NCBI RefSeq assembly: GCF_026967475.1
Contig: NZ_CP114058.1
Coordinates: 744,001 to 808,000 of the forward strand
Source of the DNA: Rouxiella chamberiensis
GTDB taxonomy: Bacteria; Pseudomonadota; Gammaproteobacteria; Enterobacterales; Enterobacteriaceae
DNA length: 64,000 nucleotides
Reading direction: 5' to 3'
The position numbers were made by a program, and so were the translations under genes. The notes below the pieces were generated by a model. The model did not search any database. It was given only the letters and a program-made list of their open reading frames with translations, and was not told the origin of the DNA. Positions 1-10,068 of this stretch are shown here, one piece after another. The stretch's first letter is position 1, and the number at the start of each line of letters is the position of its first letter.

Positions 1-744
1 AATAGGTCACACCTTGAAACCGTCCGTTGCGTTATTAAATAACGTTCGAAGGTCGATGTCACGATAAAAAGTAACATTACGCTTAGTAGACATGATACGC
101 AGATAATTTAATGGGTAGATAAATAATAAGGTTATTTCATTTTATTTCCAGTTGTAATTAAGGAGCTGGTTTTATTTGTTACCCCGAGTTAATAAAGGGG
201 TAATAAGGAGGTGGGTAATTAATAATAAAAAACCTGTGGTAATAAAAGGTTAATATTGAAAATTAAATAATAAAGAGCAATATGCCTTTTACACGCGGTC
301 TCGTCCTGTGCTAGCGTAATAAGCGAAGTCCAGAATTAAAGGCACAAAGGAAATATTTCCCTCACGCTTTGTCTCAGTATTATTGCCCCATTAATAATTG
401 CCGAGATAATGCTTCTGGGCTTTGCTCTGACAAGGTTTCACCTGTTGGAGTCTGCTGTACTGCACGTTGAAATGATGATCTCTAGCTTAGGGTTACTATA
501 TTACTCTTTATAGGTAGGCAGGAATAATTAAACCTATTCCTGAAAGGGGTTTTATCAGATTAAATAGAAATAACTTACATTGTTTAAGGGTTTACAGTCA
601 TCGAAGAATTAATTCCTTTAATTCGACGGAGACGGGATATCTATTTTTCGAATAATAGCCTGACGGCAAATGTTGCGACCTCCGCAGGGGTAGGGTTGTG
701 TAATAGTGCCTAATAAGTATGTCAGGCAGGAGAGGGATTTTCTC
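1..744. other. AT-rich stretch with no recognised gene
   Basis: This stretch is clearly AT-richer than what follows and carries no long coding frame. A perfect inverted repeat (TTACCCC, 11-base loop, GGGGTAA) lies at 179-203, followed by a purine-rich AAGGAGGTGGG with no sensible start codon behind it. On the minus strand a 28-codon frame runs from an ATG at 93 to a TGA at 7; it has no ribosome binding site and matches nothing I recognise, so it may be a gene remnant or chance. I looked for a Fur box in front of iroB, as seen in other iro loci, and found no convincing one. Confidence 0.5.
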
Positions 745-1858
745 ATGCGTATTCTTTTTGTTGGTCCACCTTTATATGGTTTGTTATACCCGGTTCTTTC
801 TCTGGCTCAGGGTTTTCGCGTTAACGGACATGAAGTCCTGATCGCAAGTTCAGGCAAATTTGCTCAAAAGGCGGCAGAGGCCGGACTGGTAGCATTCGAT
901 GCTGCTCCCGGATTCGATTCGGAGGCGGATTATCGGCGTCGCGAAGATCTGCGTAAGCAAAGTAACGCCGGTACCAAAATGGGGAATTTTTCTTTCTTCA
1001 GCGAAGAAATGGCTGACCGGCTGATTGAATTTGCGGGCCAGTGGAAACCTGATTTGATCGTCTATCCTCCCCTTGGCGTGGTCGGGCCGTTAATTGGGGC
1101 AAAGTTTAACATTCCCGTGGTCATGCAAAGCGTCGGCTTCGCTCACACTCCCTGGCATATCAAAGGCGTAACCCGTTCTCTTTCAGATGCCTACTCACGT
1201 CATGGTGTTGATGTGCCGCCGCGCGATCTGGCATGGATAGACGTCACACCACCGAGTATGAGCATTCTTCAGAATGACGGGGAGCCGGTTATCTCCATGC
1301 AGTATGTGCCCTATAACGGAGGCGCGGTGTGGGAAACATGGTGGGACAGAAACGCCGGGCCGCAAACGTCTGTTGGTGAGTCTGGGCACCGTCAAACCGA
1401 TGGTTGATGGGCTGGACTTGATTTCGTGGGTCATGGACTCGGCTCATGAGGTGGATGCCGAAATCATCCTGCATCTCTCCGCCAATGCGCGCGCCGATTT
1501 GCGAGAGCTGCCACCGAACGTGCGCCTCGTTGACTGGATCCCGATGGGGGTATTCCTTAATGGCGCCGATGGTTTTATCCATCACGGCGGTGCGGGAAAT
1601 ACGCTGACGGCCCTGCACGCAGGGATCCCGCAAATTGTATTTGGCGAAGGGGCAGATCGCCCTGTCAATGCCAAAACGGTGGTGGATCGAGGCTGCGGGA
1701 TAATCCCCGGCGAGAATGGCTTAAGCAGCGACCTCATTAATTCCTTCCTGTGTGACACCAGGCTTCGCGCGGCATCGGTACAGGTCGCCGCAGAAATGGC
1801 GGCACAGGCCACGCCGTCAGAAGTGGCTGAACGCCTTGTTGCCCTATTGCAACACTAA
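745..1858 (+). pseudogene. iroB: Salmochelin C-glucosyltransferase IroB, frameshifted
   Basis: IroB C-glucosylates enterobactin to make salmochelins, which escape siderocalin. The start ATG at 745 follows CAGGAGAG. The first ~205 codons match the IroB N-terminal domain (MRILFVGPPLYG at the start, FSFFSEEMADR, WIDVTPPSMSI). The frame is then lost between about 1355 and 1365. The second half resumes in the next frame as RKRLLVSLGTVKPMVDGLDL, with the GT1 donor-site motif FIHHGGAGNT. Removing one base near 1360 gives a 370-residue protein, the usual IroB length, so a one-base insertion is the simplest explanation. As written, the product would be a truncated protein of about 220 residues lacking the donor-binding domain. 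Whether this is real or a sequencing error cannot be told from the sequence. iroC follows on the same strand after a hairpin. Confidence 0.88.
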
Positions 1859-1885
1859 AAGCGAAAACAGGCTGATTGCAGCCAC

Positions 1886-1910
1886 CCCATGACGCGAGTC
1901 ATGGGTTTTT
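1886..1910 (+). terminator. Terminator-like hairpin between iroB and iroC
   Basis: Stem CCCATGAC, loop GCGA, stem GTCATGGG, then five T residues, 28 bases after the iroB stop. It looks like an intrinsic terminator or attenuator, which would reduce iroC transcription from an iroB promoter. TTGACT at 1916-1921 resembles a -35 element but I see no matching -10. Confidence 0.6.
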
Positions 1911-1963
1911 CTTTATTGACTATGTACGACTGATTATTTTACTACTCATTAACAGGAGGGTTG

Positions 1964-4900
1964 ATGCCCACTACTCATTCTTCAACGCCAGCGGGCTCAT
2001 GGATAGTCCGACTTGCTGGCGTGTGCTGGGAACGCAAGAAGCTCAGTATTATTGTCGTGCTGGCCTCGGTCAGTACCATTCTTCTGGCTGCAATGGCGCC
2101 TTTGCTGACCCGTCAGGCGGTTAACGACGCTTTGGCGGGCAATTCGGCACAGCTGCCGTGGCTCGCGGGCGGACTGCTTTTCATCGCACTCTTTGATTTT
2201 GTCGGCAACTATATACGCCGTGGCTATGCGGGAGAACTCTCGCTCTGGGTCCAGCATACGTTGCGGGGCCGAGTCTTTGACAGTATCCAGAAATTGGATG
2301 GCGCCGGGCAAGATGCGCTGCGTACCGGGCAGGTGATTTCGCGAACCAATAGCGACCTGCAACAGGTGCATATGCTGCTCCAGATGTGTCCGGTTCCACT
2401 GGCCGTGCTGACCTATTATATCGCGGGACTTGCCGTCATGCTGTGGATGTCGCCGTCGATGACGCTTATCGTCGTGCTGGTGCTGGCCGGTTTGGCCACC
2501 ACCGCACTGCGTGCCCGCCGCCGTGTTTTTGCCCAGACGGGCATGGCGTCCGACAAGCTTGCCAACCTGACAGAACACATGCGCGAAGTATTGGCGCAGA
2601 TCTCCATTGTTAAATCCTGCGTCGCGGAACTGCGTGAGATGCGGTGGCTGGACAGTCAGTCGCGCCACATGGTGCGGGTGAGAATTGGCGCGGCCATTGC
2701 ACAGGCGATGCCTGGCGCAACCATGCTGGCGCTGCCGGTGCTCGGGCAGATTGTGCTGCTTGGATTTGGCGGCTGGTCGGTGATGGCGGGGCGTATCGAC
2801 CTCGGCACTTTCGTCGCCTTTGCCAGCTTCCTCGCCATGCTCACCGGCCCAACCCGCGTGCTGGCCTCGTTTCTGGTGATTGGGCAGCGCACGCAGGCGT
2901 CGGCCGAGCGTGTTTTCACTCTGATTGACACCGAATCACAGATGCAGGATGGGACGCAGAGTGTAGACGGTAACGTCGTCGGGTTGACGCTGGATGATGT
3001 TGGATTTGGCTACGGCAAAGGCGCTAACGTGCTGAGCAACGTCTCGTTTTCTATCAAGACAGGGGAGACAGTTGCCGTCGTTGGCGCGTCGGGTTCCGGG
3101 AAATCGACGTTGTCGATGCTGCTCGCACGCTTTTACGATCCCACTCAGGGAACGCTGTGGCTCGACACGTCGCGGGGGAAGCAGAACATTGCCGACCTGC
3201 AACTCGAGGCGCTGCGCCGCGCCGTTGGGGTTGTGTTTGAAGATACTTTCCTCTTTGCGGGCACGGTAGCGGAAAATATTGCCTATGGTCACCCTGATGC
3301 AACGGAGGAGAGCATTCGTCGTGCGGCCGATGCCGCCGGAGCTACGGGCTTTATTTCCGCGCTGCCTAACGGTTTTAAAACCCGTCTCGCCGAACGTGCT
3401 TCCAATCTTTCCGGTGGGCAACGTCAGCGTATCGGGCTTGCTCGCGCGCTGCTGACGGCACCTAGCCTGCTGATTCTGGATGACACCACGTCGGCGGTGG
3501 ATGCCGGGACCGAGTCCGAGATAAACGCCGCGCTCGGGCATTATGCCGATGAAAGCCACATGCTGCTGGTTATCGCGCGCCGACGTTCGACCTTGCAGTT
3601 AGCCAGCAAAATTGTGGTGCTGGAGGAAGGGCGCGTTGCCGATGTCGGCACGCAGGCTGAGCTTGAGGCGCGTTGTCCGGCATTCCGTGCCCTGATGTCC
3701 GGCGCGGGTGATTTGCTCGAGAAGCCACTCTCTACTCACGCGCAGCTGTGGCCGGAGCCTGCCCTTTCTCGGGGCGATGAAGAGAACAACGCCGAGCCAG
3801 CCAAACGCAGCGAAGGGTTCCGCGAACGCATGAGTCGCGTGCCGGAAAGGGCGGTGCAGATGGCCCGGGAGGGTCAGGGAAGACGCGTCGCCTCGCTATT
3901 ATCTCCCGTCGCCTGGATGTACCTGGTTGCCGCCTTGCTGATCGCCGTGGATTCGGCGGCGAGCGTAGGCGTACTGGTGCTGCTGCAACGGGGCATTGAT
4001 ATGGGCGTCGCGGCGGGCAATCTGACCCTTATCGGCACCTGTGCAGCCTTTGCTCTCGTGCTGGTTATCATCAGCTGGTGCTGTTACGCGTTGCAGACCG
4101 TAGTGTCGTCGCGCGCGGCAGAGACGGTGCAGCATACGGTTCGCCTACGCAGCTTCGGACATTTGTTGCGACTGGGCATGCCTTACCACGAGCAGCACGC
4201 CGATACCCGCCTGACTCGCATGACCGTTGACGTTGACGCGTTGGCGCGATTTCTGCAAAACGGTCTCGCCGGTGCAGCAACCAGTCTGATCACCATGCTG
4301 GCGATTGCGATTGCCATGTTCTGGCTCGATCCGGTTCTGGCCTGTGTGGCCCTGAGCGCCGTTCCGGTGGTGATTCTGGCGACGCTGGTCTATCGCCGTT
4401 TGAGTTCGCCCGCCTATGCAAAGGCGCGTATCGAGATTGGCAAAGTAAACAGCAGCCTGCAGGAGAAAGTCACGGGACTGCGCGTGGTCCAGTCTCACGG
4501 GCAGCAGGGTGCAGAAGCGGCACGTTTGCGTTCGCTATCTGACCGTTTTCGGGCCACCCGCGTGCGGGCACAAAAATATCTTGCCGTCTATTTTCCGTTC
4601 CTGACGTTTTGTACCGAAGCGGCCTACGCGGCCGTGCTGTTGGTGGGGGCCTCGCGCGTTGCCGAAGGTGAGATGACCGCCGGTGTGATGGCGGCCTTCT
4701 TCCTGTTACTGGGTCAGTTCTACGGGCCGATTCAGCAGCTGTCGGGCATTGTCGACGCCTATCAGCAGGCCTCGGCCAGTGCCAGACATATCGATGATCT
4801 ACTGGCAACCGAAGGCGCTGAAGATGTGCGGCCGTCGGACTCGTCGGCTCTCGTGCCTTTACAAGGTGCACTGACGCTGGAAAACGTCACGTTCCGTTAT

Positions 4901-5657
4901 CCGGGCAGCAGTGATCCTGCCCTGGACCAGCTTAGCCTGTCGATTCCGGAAGGCGCGGTTGTCGCCGTTGTCGGACGCAGTGGGGCAGGGAAATCTACGC
5001 TGGTGAAGCTGATAGCCGGGCTTTATACGCCGACGGAAGGCAAGATTCGTATCGGGACACGGACTATCGATGAGCATTTGCTCGCCGATTATCGTGCTCA
5101 GGTCGGGTTGGTCGAGCAGGATGTGGCGTTGTTCAGCGGCGATATTGCCGGAAATATCCGCTATCCGCGCCCAGCAAGTAGCGACGCGGAAGTTGAACAT
5201 GCGGCAAAGCAGGCAGGGCTTTTCGACACGGTAAGGAACTTGCCGCGAGGATTCCGCACGCCTGTAAACAACGGCGGGGCAGATCTCTCTTCAGGACAGC
5301 GTCAGCTCGTTGCTCTGGCGCGTGCGCAGCTTGCCAATGCCCACGTTTCTGCTGCTCGACGAAGCGACGGCGCGTTTGGATCGCGCTTCGGAAGAGACCC
5401 TCATGACCTCACTCGCAGAGGGGGCTCATCGCGATGGACGAACGGCGCTGGTGGTCGCGCACCGACTCACTACGGCCCGCCGCTGTGACGCAATAGCCGT
5501 GATGGAAGCCGGGCGTGTCGCCGAATATGGCACCCACGACGCGCTGCTGGCGAAGGGCGGATTGTATGCCCGACTGTGGCGTGACAGCACGGGAACTCAG
5601 GCTTCCGACATGAAGCCTTCAGAAGTCCCGCATGATGAGGCAGAGGTGATCGCGTAA
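1964..5657 (+). pseudogene. iroC: Salmochelin/enterobactin ABC exporter IroC, frameshifted
   Basis: IroC is a full-length ABC exporter of the inner membrane that carries glucosylated enterobactin across it. The ATG at 1964 follows AGGAGGG. The protein is two fused half-transporters. The first has a membrane domain (about residues 20-320) and an ATPase domain with Walker A GASGSGKST, signature LSGGQRQR and Walker B LLILDDTTS. The second repeats this with GRSGAGKST and LSSGQRQL. Reading is lost near 5337-5345, just after the second signature motif; the frame then resumes as PTFLLLDEATARLD, the second Walker B, and runs to 5657. Removing one base gives about 1230 residues, close to known IroC. 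As written, the second ATPase site lacks Walker B and the H-loop, so export should fail if the indel is real. Confidence 0.88.
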
Positions 5658-5673
5658 CGGCGAGATAGTAATA

Positions 5674-5702
5674 CCCGACATTGCCAGGCCGGCAATGTCG
5701 GG
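5674..5702. terminator. Hairpin between convergent iroC and iroE
   Basis: Perfect 12-base stem CCCGACATTGCC / GGCAATGTCGGG with loop AGGCC, lying between the iroC and iroE stop codons. It probably ends transcription from both sides, although neither side has a strong T-run. Confidence 0.7.
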
Positions 5703-5709
5703 TTGAGGA

Positions 5710-6660
5710 TTAGTTCGGGCAGGGCGCCATTGCATTGGTGCTCTGCTGTTCCGTGGCGATGTTTAACAGCGCACGCGGGAGAGAAGCGGTAAACATTTGA
5801 CCATGACTAAGTGCGGGATCTGACCAATAAGAGACCGCCAGACCTGCGCCATGCAGCGCTTCAAGCGTGCTGCGAAGCTTGTGCAGAACCTCCGGCGCGG
5901 TTTCAGATCTGATATTTTTCCCCGGCGTGTCGTCCCCTTCATAAAGAGACAGCTGCTTGTTACAGCGTGTCGCGTTGTCGTTTTCCCCGAGTCTATCGAC
6001 CAAAACCGCGTAATTTTGATTCAACGACGGGCTGGCGGAGTAATAAAGGTGAAACAGCGATGAGGAAGAGAGATAAGTATCCAGTACAAATACCCCGCCG
6101 TAGGAATGCCCCCAAATACCTCTTTTAGATTGGTCGATTTTCAGGCCTTTTTCGACATTGGGCACAATGTTATCTTCCAGCAAATCACGAAAAAGATGCG
6201 CGCCGCCATTCTCGCGGCCGTGTAAGTCAGGAGAAGGCAAATTCGGCACGGGCGGCGTGTAATCATACGCTCGGGCGATGACGTCAAAAGGCAGGGCAGT
6301 CTGATAGCCAACGGCCACGATTACCGGTGGCGTGCCTGCTGAAAGCTGCTTGAGAAGGGGTTCGGAAAGTTTGTCCATCGCAGCGTTTCCGTCGAGCAGA
6401 TAAAGCACGGGATAACCCGCAGGCGGCGGGCGCTTATCGGGAACGCCCGTCCACACCTTGTAATGCCTTCTGCCATCGACTGAGTCAAACGTGCTCACTG
6501 AAAAATGATAATAAGCAGACCCTTTGTCGGCGATATTAGGACCGAGAGGCGCCATGTTAGGGCGGGCGTAACTGTTTGCGGCAAAGCAGAGCGTTAAAAT
6601 GAGGGCAACAACAGGCCTTGCGAGATGTCGGTTTTTCCAGCGCGATAATACACGGCTCAT
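5710..6660 (-). CDS. iroE: Periplasmic salmochelin/enterobactin esterase IroE
   Basis: IroE hydrolyses the trilactone of enterobactin and salmochelin, giving linear forms and helping iron release. The 316-residue protein has an N-terminal signal or anchor segment (about residues 15-33, ending near NSYARP), the IroE-typical APLGPNIADKGSAYYHFSV, the nucleophile motif WGHSYGG and the C-terminal catalytic His in LSHGQMF. The gene is intact. It lies downstream of iroN on the same strand, 148 bases away with a hairpin between, so it may be partly co-transcribed with the receptor. In the classical iroBCDE order iroE follows iroD on the biosynthetic strand; here it is on the opposite strand and iroD is missing. 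Confidence 0.9.
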   Translation of the reverse strand: MSRVLSRWKNRHLARPVVALILTLCFAANSYARPNMAPLGPNIADKGSAYYHFSVSTFDSVDGRRHYKVWTGVPDKRPPPAGYPVLYLLDGNAAMDKLSEPLLKQLSAGTPPVIVAVGYQTALPFDVIARAYDYTPPVPNLPSPDLHGRENGGAHLFRDLLEDNIVPNVEKGLKIDQSKRGIWGHSYGGVFVLDTYLSSSSLFHLYYSASPSLNQNYAVLVDRLGENDNATRCNKQLSLYEGDDTPGKNIRSETAPEVLHKLRSTLEALHGAGLAVSYWSDPALSHGQMFTASLPRALLNIATEQQSTNAMAPCPN

Positions 6661-6758
6661 ATAAAATTTCTCAATTAATTCAATCGGATAAATAATCTAT
6701 TTTTATGCGGCTTCAATAACGATAACGCGTGACGGTGAGTTCTTTCTGTTTATTGACC

Positions 6759-6789
6759 AAACCCGCCTCGCTGTCGACAAGGCGGGTTT
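6759..6789 (-). terminator. Hairpin between iroN and iroE
   Basis: Stem AAACCCGCCT / AGGCGGGTTT with an 11-base loop, 20 bases beyond the iroN stop. The T-run on the minus strand is short (TTTGG), so it may be a partial terminator that tunes iroE relative to iroN. Confidence 0.6.
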
Positions 6790-6808
6790 TCGGTGGCGGA
6801 ATGCGCTA

Positions 6809-9136
6809 TCAGAAGTGCATGCCCAGCTCCATATAGAACGTGCGACCCGACTCATTGTAGGTTCGCGCGCCCGCGCCATAGGCAAAGGTTGGCGAAGTGC
6901 CTGAAGTCAGAGCGTTACCCTCGCGGAAGTGACGTTTATCCAGAATATTATCGACACCCGCCGTGACGTCGATATCCTTGTTTACGCTGTAAACCGCGCT
7001 CATGCCAAATAGGGCGTAAGGGGAGACTTGCCAGGTTTCCGTGTCAGACGTGTCGCCGCCCTGAGAGTTATACTTCTGTGGTTTTTGCCTGCCATACCAC
7101 GTCATCGTGCCCTCTACCGCCAGATTGCTGGTGGCCTGCCAGTCGAGGGTCGAGTTGATGGTAAATTTCGGAATAATGGTCAGGTAATCGCCGGTGGTAT
7201 CGTTCTTGTTGTCGATGATGTAAGTAAAGTTGTTGTTCATCGTGACCGTTTCGCTGATCGGGAAGTTTAATGTCCCTTCCAGCCCCTGCACTATCGATTT
7301 TGGCACGTTTGCCCATTTGTAGACGTCAGAAGTGCCGTTGTCATATTCTGGGGAGTAACCTGCTTCAATCTTGTTGTGGTAATCATTGCGATACCATGTC
7401 AGACCCGCCTGAACGCCGTCATGATGGAACTCGATGCCAATCTCTTTATTGACGCTCGTCTCTGCTTTTAAATCCTTGTTGCCTTGCAAATAACAGCTTA
7501 CAGAGCTGGCGTAACAGCCGTTGCCGCTGCTGTATAACAGGTAGTTAGGGTTGGTTTGATAGAGATTTGGAGCTTTCCATGCTCGGGCGATGCCCATTTT
7601 CAGCGTGAAATTATCACCCAGATCCTGCGACAGATTCAGTGAAGGACTCACGTTGCCGCCGGTGTAAGTCTGGTGGTTAAAACGAATTCCTGGAGTCAGA
7701 CGTGTCGAGTCGGTGAGATCGATATTGTCCTCGGTGTAAATACCGTAGATATCCGCCGAACTGTAGTTGCTGCGATTCGTGCTGGATACACCCTCTACCG
7801 TCGAGGTCGTCGTCACGGTGTTGGAGGTCGGGTCAGCCATCGTTTGATGGTTCATTTCCGCGCCGAAGGTTACCGTCTGAGGAACCCCCAGTTCGAACGG
7901 AATATTCACTTCGGAATGCAAGTTGGTATCGTTCAGCGTGATGGTCGAGAAACCCGGATTAGTGGTGCTGAACAGTCCCTCCAGTCCGCCTGACAGGCCC
8001 TCATTCAGACGGGTATTACGCGTTTTTTCAAACTGGATATAGTTATTGGTGGTGATGCCGTTGTCCCAGGCGCCGGTATATTTCAGCGACAGCGACTGAC
8101 GATAGATAATGTTGGTTTCTTTACCGTAGTTGGCTTTCACCAGCGTGCTGCTGTTGGTATTCTGGGTGTCGCCGGCGTACAGATTCCCCTGACGGCTAAA
8201 TCCGGCAGAGAGCTCCAGCGCCTGCATGCGCGCGAAGTCCCAACGCAGTACCCCATTGATATTCTTGTTGATAACCCCTTCGCGACCCGCCGGGATCTGG
8301 CCGGCATATTTACCGGTACGTTCCGCCGCGCGCCCGGCATTGATGTTTTGACCATCGGCCTGAGTCTTGCTCCAGTTGCCGTAGAGGCGCATGGTCAGAT
8401 TGTCGGTCAGCGCACCGCTCAGGCTGGCGTTGTAGCGTTTAGTCGCGCCTTCCTCTTTGTGTTCCGGTACGTTGTAGTAGGTATTGAAATTACCGTGCCA
8501 CGCAGGTTCCGCCTGTTTGGTGATGATGTTTACCACGCCACCCATAGCGCCGTTGCCGTACAGCGCTGCCGCCGGGCCGCGGATCACCTCGATGCGGTCG
8601 ATCATTTCAGGCGGCACCCAGTTGCTGTCACCACGGGTGTCACGGTCACCTCGCCAGCCATACCGCACCGAGTTTTTACTGCTCACCGGCATGCCGTCCA
8701 CCAGAATCAGGGTATTCTCCGGCCCCATGCCGCGAATATCTATCTGGCGATTGTTACCACGCTGACCGCTGCTGGAGTTACCCGTGAGATTGACTCCCGG
8801 CATGGTACGAATGATTTCTGAAACGTCGCGCTGGATAGGGTGCTTTTTTATCGCTTCACTGTCGATGATTGACACGCCCGGCGCTTGCAGCGTCTGCTCT
8901 CGGGCGGTAACTACCATCGTATCTTCATGACTGCTCTTATCGTCGGCAACCACGGGTTTTTGCTTTTGTTCACTGGTCCTGGAAACATCTCCCTGTTTCT
9001 GCTGATCGTTCACATTTGTTTGCGGCTGTACCTGAGTTGTTCCGGCGCTAATATCGTCTGCCTGCGCCAAAGGTACGACCAGAATTCCCGCAATGAGCGA
9101 ACTCAAAAGCGAATAGTTAAAGGTAACTTTCCTCAT
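6809..9136 (-). CDS. iroN: TonB-dependent catecholate siderophore receptor, IroN/FepA type
   Basis: Outer-membrane receptor for salmochelin or enterobactin and related catecholates. The start ATG at 9136 gives 775 residues with a signal peptide (about 1-27, ending AQADD), a TonB box (DTMVVTA, about residue 75) and a plug domain containing the IroN/FepA block PGVNLTGNSSSGQRGNNRQ and RGMGPENTLILVDG. A 22-strand barrel follows, with a GNGC...CYL extracellular loop and a terminal Phe (ELGMHF). The N-terminal region before the TonB box is longer than in E. coli IroN. FepA itself cannot be excluded by reading alone; the adjacent iroE, iroB and iroC favour IroN. A strong Fur box lies about 50 bases upstream. 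The gene is intact. Confidence 0.85.
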   Translation of the reverse strand: MRKVTFNYSLLSSLIAGILVVPLAQADDISAGTTQVQPQTNVNDQQKQGDVSRTSEQKQKPVVADDKSSHEDTMVVTAREQTLQAPGVSIIDSEAIKKHPIQRDVSEIIRTMPGVNLTGNSSSGQRGNNRQIDIRGMGPENTLILVDGMPVSSKNSVRYGWRGDRDTRGDSNWVPPEMIDRIEVIRGPAAALYGNGAMGGVVNIITKQAEPAWHGNFNTYYNVPEHKEEGATKRYNASLSGALTDNLTMRLYGNWSKTQADGQNINAGRAAERTGKYAGQIPAGREGVINKNINGVLRWDFARMQALELSAGFSRQGNLYAGDTQNTNSSTLVKANYGKETNIIYRQSLSLKYTGAWDNGITTNNYIQFEKTRNTRLNEGLSGGLEGLFSTTNPGFSTITLNDTNLHSEVNIPFELGVPQTVTFGAEMNHQTMADPTSNTVTTTSTVEGVSSTNRSNYSSADIYGIYTEDNIDLTDSTRLTPGIRFNHQTYTGGNVSPSLNLSQDLGDNFTLKMGIARAWKAPNLYQTNPNYLLYSSGNGCYASSVSCYLQGNKDLKAETSVNKEIGIEFHHDGVQAGLTWYRNDYHNKIEAGYSPEYDNGTSDVYKWANVPKSIVQGLEGTLNFPISETVTMNNNFTYIIDNKNDTTGDYLTIIPKFTINSTLDWQATSNLAVEGTMTWYGRQKPQKYNSQGGDTSDTETWQVSPYALFGMSAVYSVNKDIDVTAGVDNILDKRHFREGNALTSGTSPTFAYGAGARTYNESGRTFYMELGMHF

Positions 9137-9187
9137 AATAGCCAACACCTACCCTGTGTTAAAAACAATGCAAATAAGAAGCAGAAT

Positions 9188-9206
9188 TATAATGAGAATG
9201 ATTATT
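9188..9206 (-). promoter_or_regulatory. Fur box upstream of iroN
   Basis: TATAATGAGAATGATTATT agrees at 15 of 19 positions with the Fur consensus GATAATGATAATCATTATC. It lies 52-70 bases before the iroN start, as expected for iron-repressed transcription of the receptor. Confidence 0.85.
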
Positions 9207-9507
9207 GATTACAATTAGGAGTTTTCTTACACAAAGACACTGAAATTTAAGGGGTTTATTTAGCGGTGTTTTAAGTGCAGGGGGATAATTGAGGAGGTTT
9301 AGGCAGACGTGTTTTTCATGCCGGAACTCTTTTTCTTATAGTGCTCAGTATGATTGGTTTTGCAGTTCTATTTTTCATTTATTAACGGGCATCGGTCGTA
9401 AGGGAACCTTGCGAGTATTCTGGCGGGAGCGTTGAAAGCATCATTTTGACGGCCATCGCCGATATTGCATGGATACTTTACAACATCTTGATGCGATATT
9501 TGAGATA
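9207..9507. other. Non-coding stretch between iroN promoter and integrase remnant
   Basis: Moderately AT-rich. I see no gene, tRNA-like fold or repeat of the tRNA 3' end here. It probably contains debris of the element that brought in the integrase gene. Confidence 0.4.
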
Positions 9508-9621
9508 TCAAAGAAGCGAGCCGCCTGTATTGACTAAAAGGTAAAGACCGTGGGAATCAGAGATTTTAAAAGGTTTGTCAGAAGGCTTGAGGCTACGGAT
9601 TTTAGTATCGTTCAGAGACAT
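9508..9621 (-). pseudogene. 5' remnant of a P4-type tyrosine integrase
   Basis: From an ATG at 9621 the frame reads MSLNDTKIRSLKPSDKPFKI then SDSHGLYLLVNTGGS, the characteristic N-terminal start of P4/CP4-57-like integrases (DUF4102 region). It stops after 37 residues, where intact proteins continue with about 350-400 more residues and the catalytic R..HxxR..Y domain. The remnant has the same orientation as the tRNA-Asn gene and begins about 170 bases beyond its 3' end, exactly where integrases of tRNA-borne islands sit. It therefore marks the boundary of a former mobile island. Confidence 0.8.
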
Positions 9622-9752
9622 TTGGAGGTCACTCCATAATCGAACCGAAATGACCCCAAATCTGACCACCCATCTTTCCCGATACGAAATGATAACTAAC
9701 AATGCATCGGGAAGCGTTTTTAAAGCTGTAGCAGGCGCAACCCGCTAAAAGC

Positions 9753-9787
9753 AAAAAGCCCGCGTCAGTTGCCTGATGCGGGCTTTT
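9753..9787 (-). terminator. Intrinsic terminator of the tRNA-Asn gene
   Basis: AAAAGCCCGC / GCGGGCTTTT arms around GTCAGTTGCCTGAT, just beyond the tRNA 3' end. T-rich on both strands, so it can work in either direction. Confidence 0.8.
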
Positions 9788-9794
9788 CTAAATT

Positions 9795-9870
9795 TGGCTC
9801 CTCTGACTGGACTCGAACCAGTGACATACGGATTAACAGTCCGCCGTTCTACCGACTGAACTACAGAGGA
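9795..9870 (-). tRNA. tRNA-Asn (GTT)
   Basis: 76 bases including encoded CCA. The acceptor arms TCCTCTG / CAGAGGA pair, the T-arm GGTTCGAGTCC is present, and the anticodon GTT is at 9837-9835 within ACTGTTAAT. Asn tRNA genes are frequent island attachment sites in enterics. Here an integrase remnant follows the 3' end. Confidence 0.97.
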
Positions 9871-10068
9871 ATCGTTTGAACGGGGCGAATAATAACGACT
9901 GCCGCGGTGCATGTCAAAGAACAACTGCAAAAATATGCTCGACTGCTGCTAGTTTGCTCAAGTTGTTGAGATTTGAGCCGAATCGCCCGCTTAAAGCCAG
10001 GTTGCCGAGCAGCTTTCACCCTTTTATTCCTCTATGCCCGAAACGTCGTTGCACCCATTCCCTTTCAA

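Noticed and set aside
7..93. 28-codon minus-strand frame at the window start
   Set aside because: No ribosome binding site, no recognisable family and too short to judge; only mentioned under the AT-rich stretch.
1..9508. Search for a second attachment site (direct repeat of the tRNA-Asn 3' end) for the iro island
   Set aside because: No copy noticed in the window; it may lie outside, so no attR is claimed.
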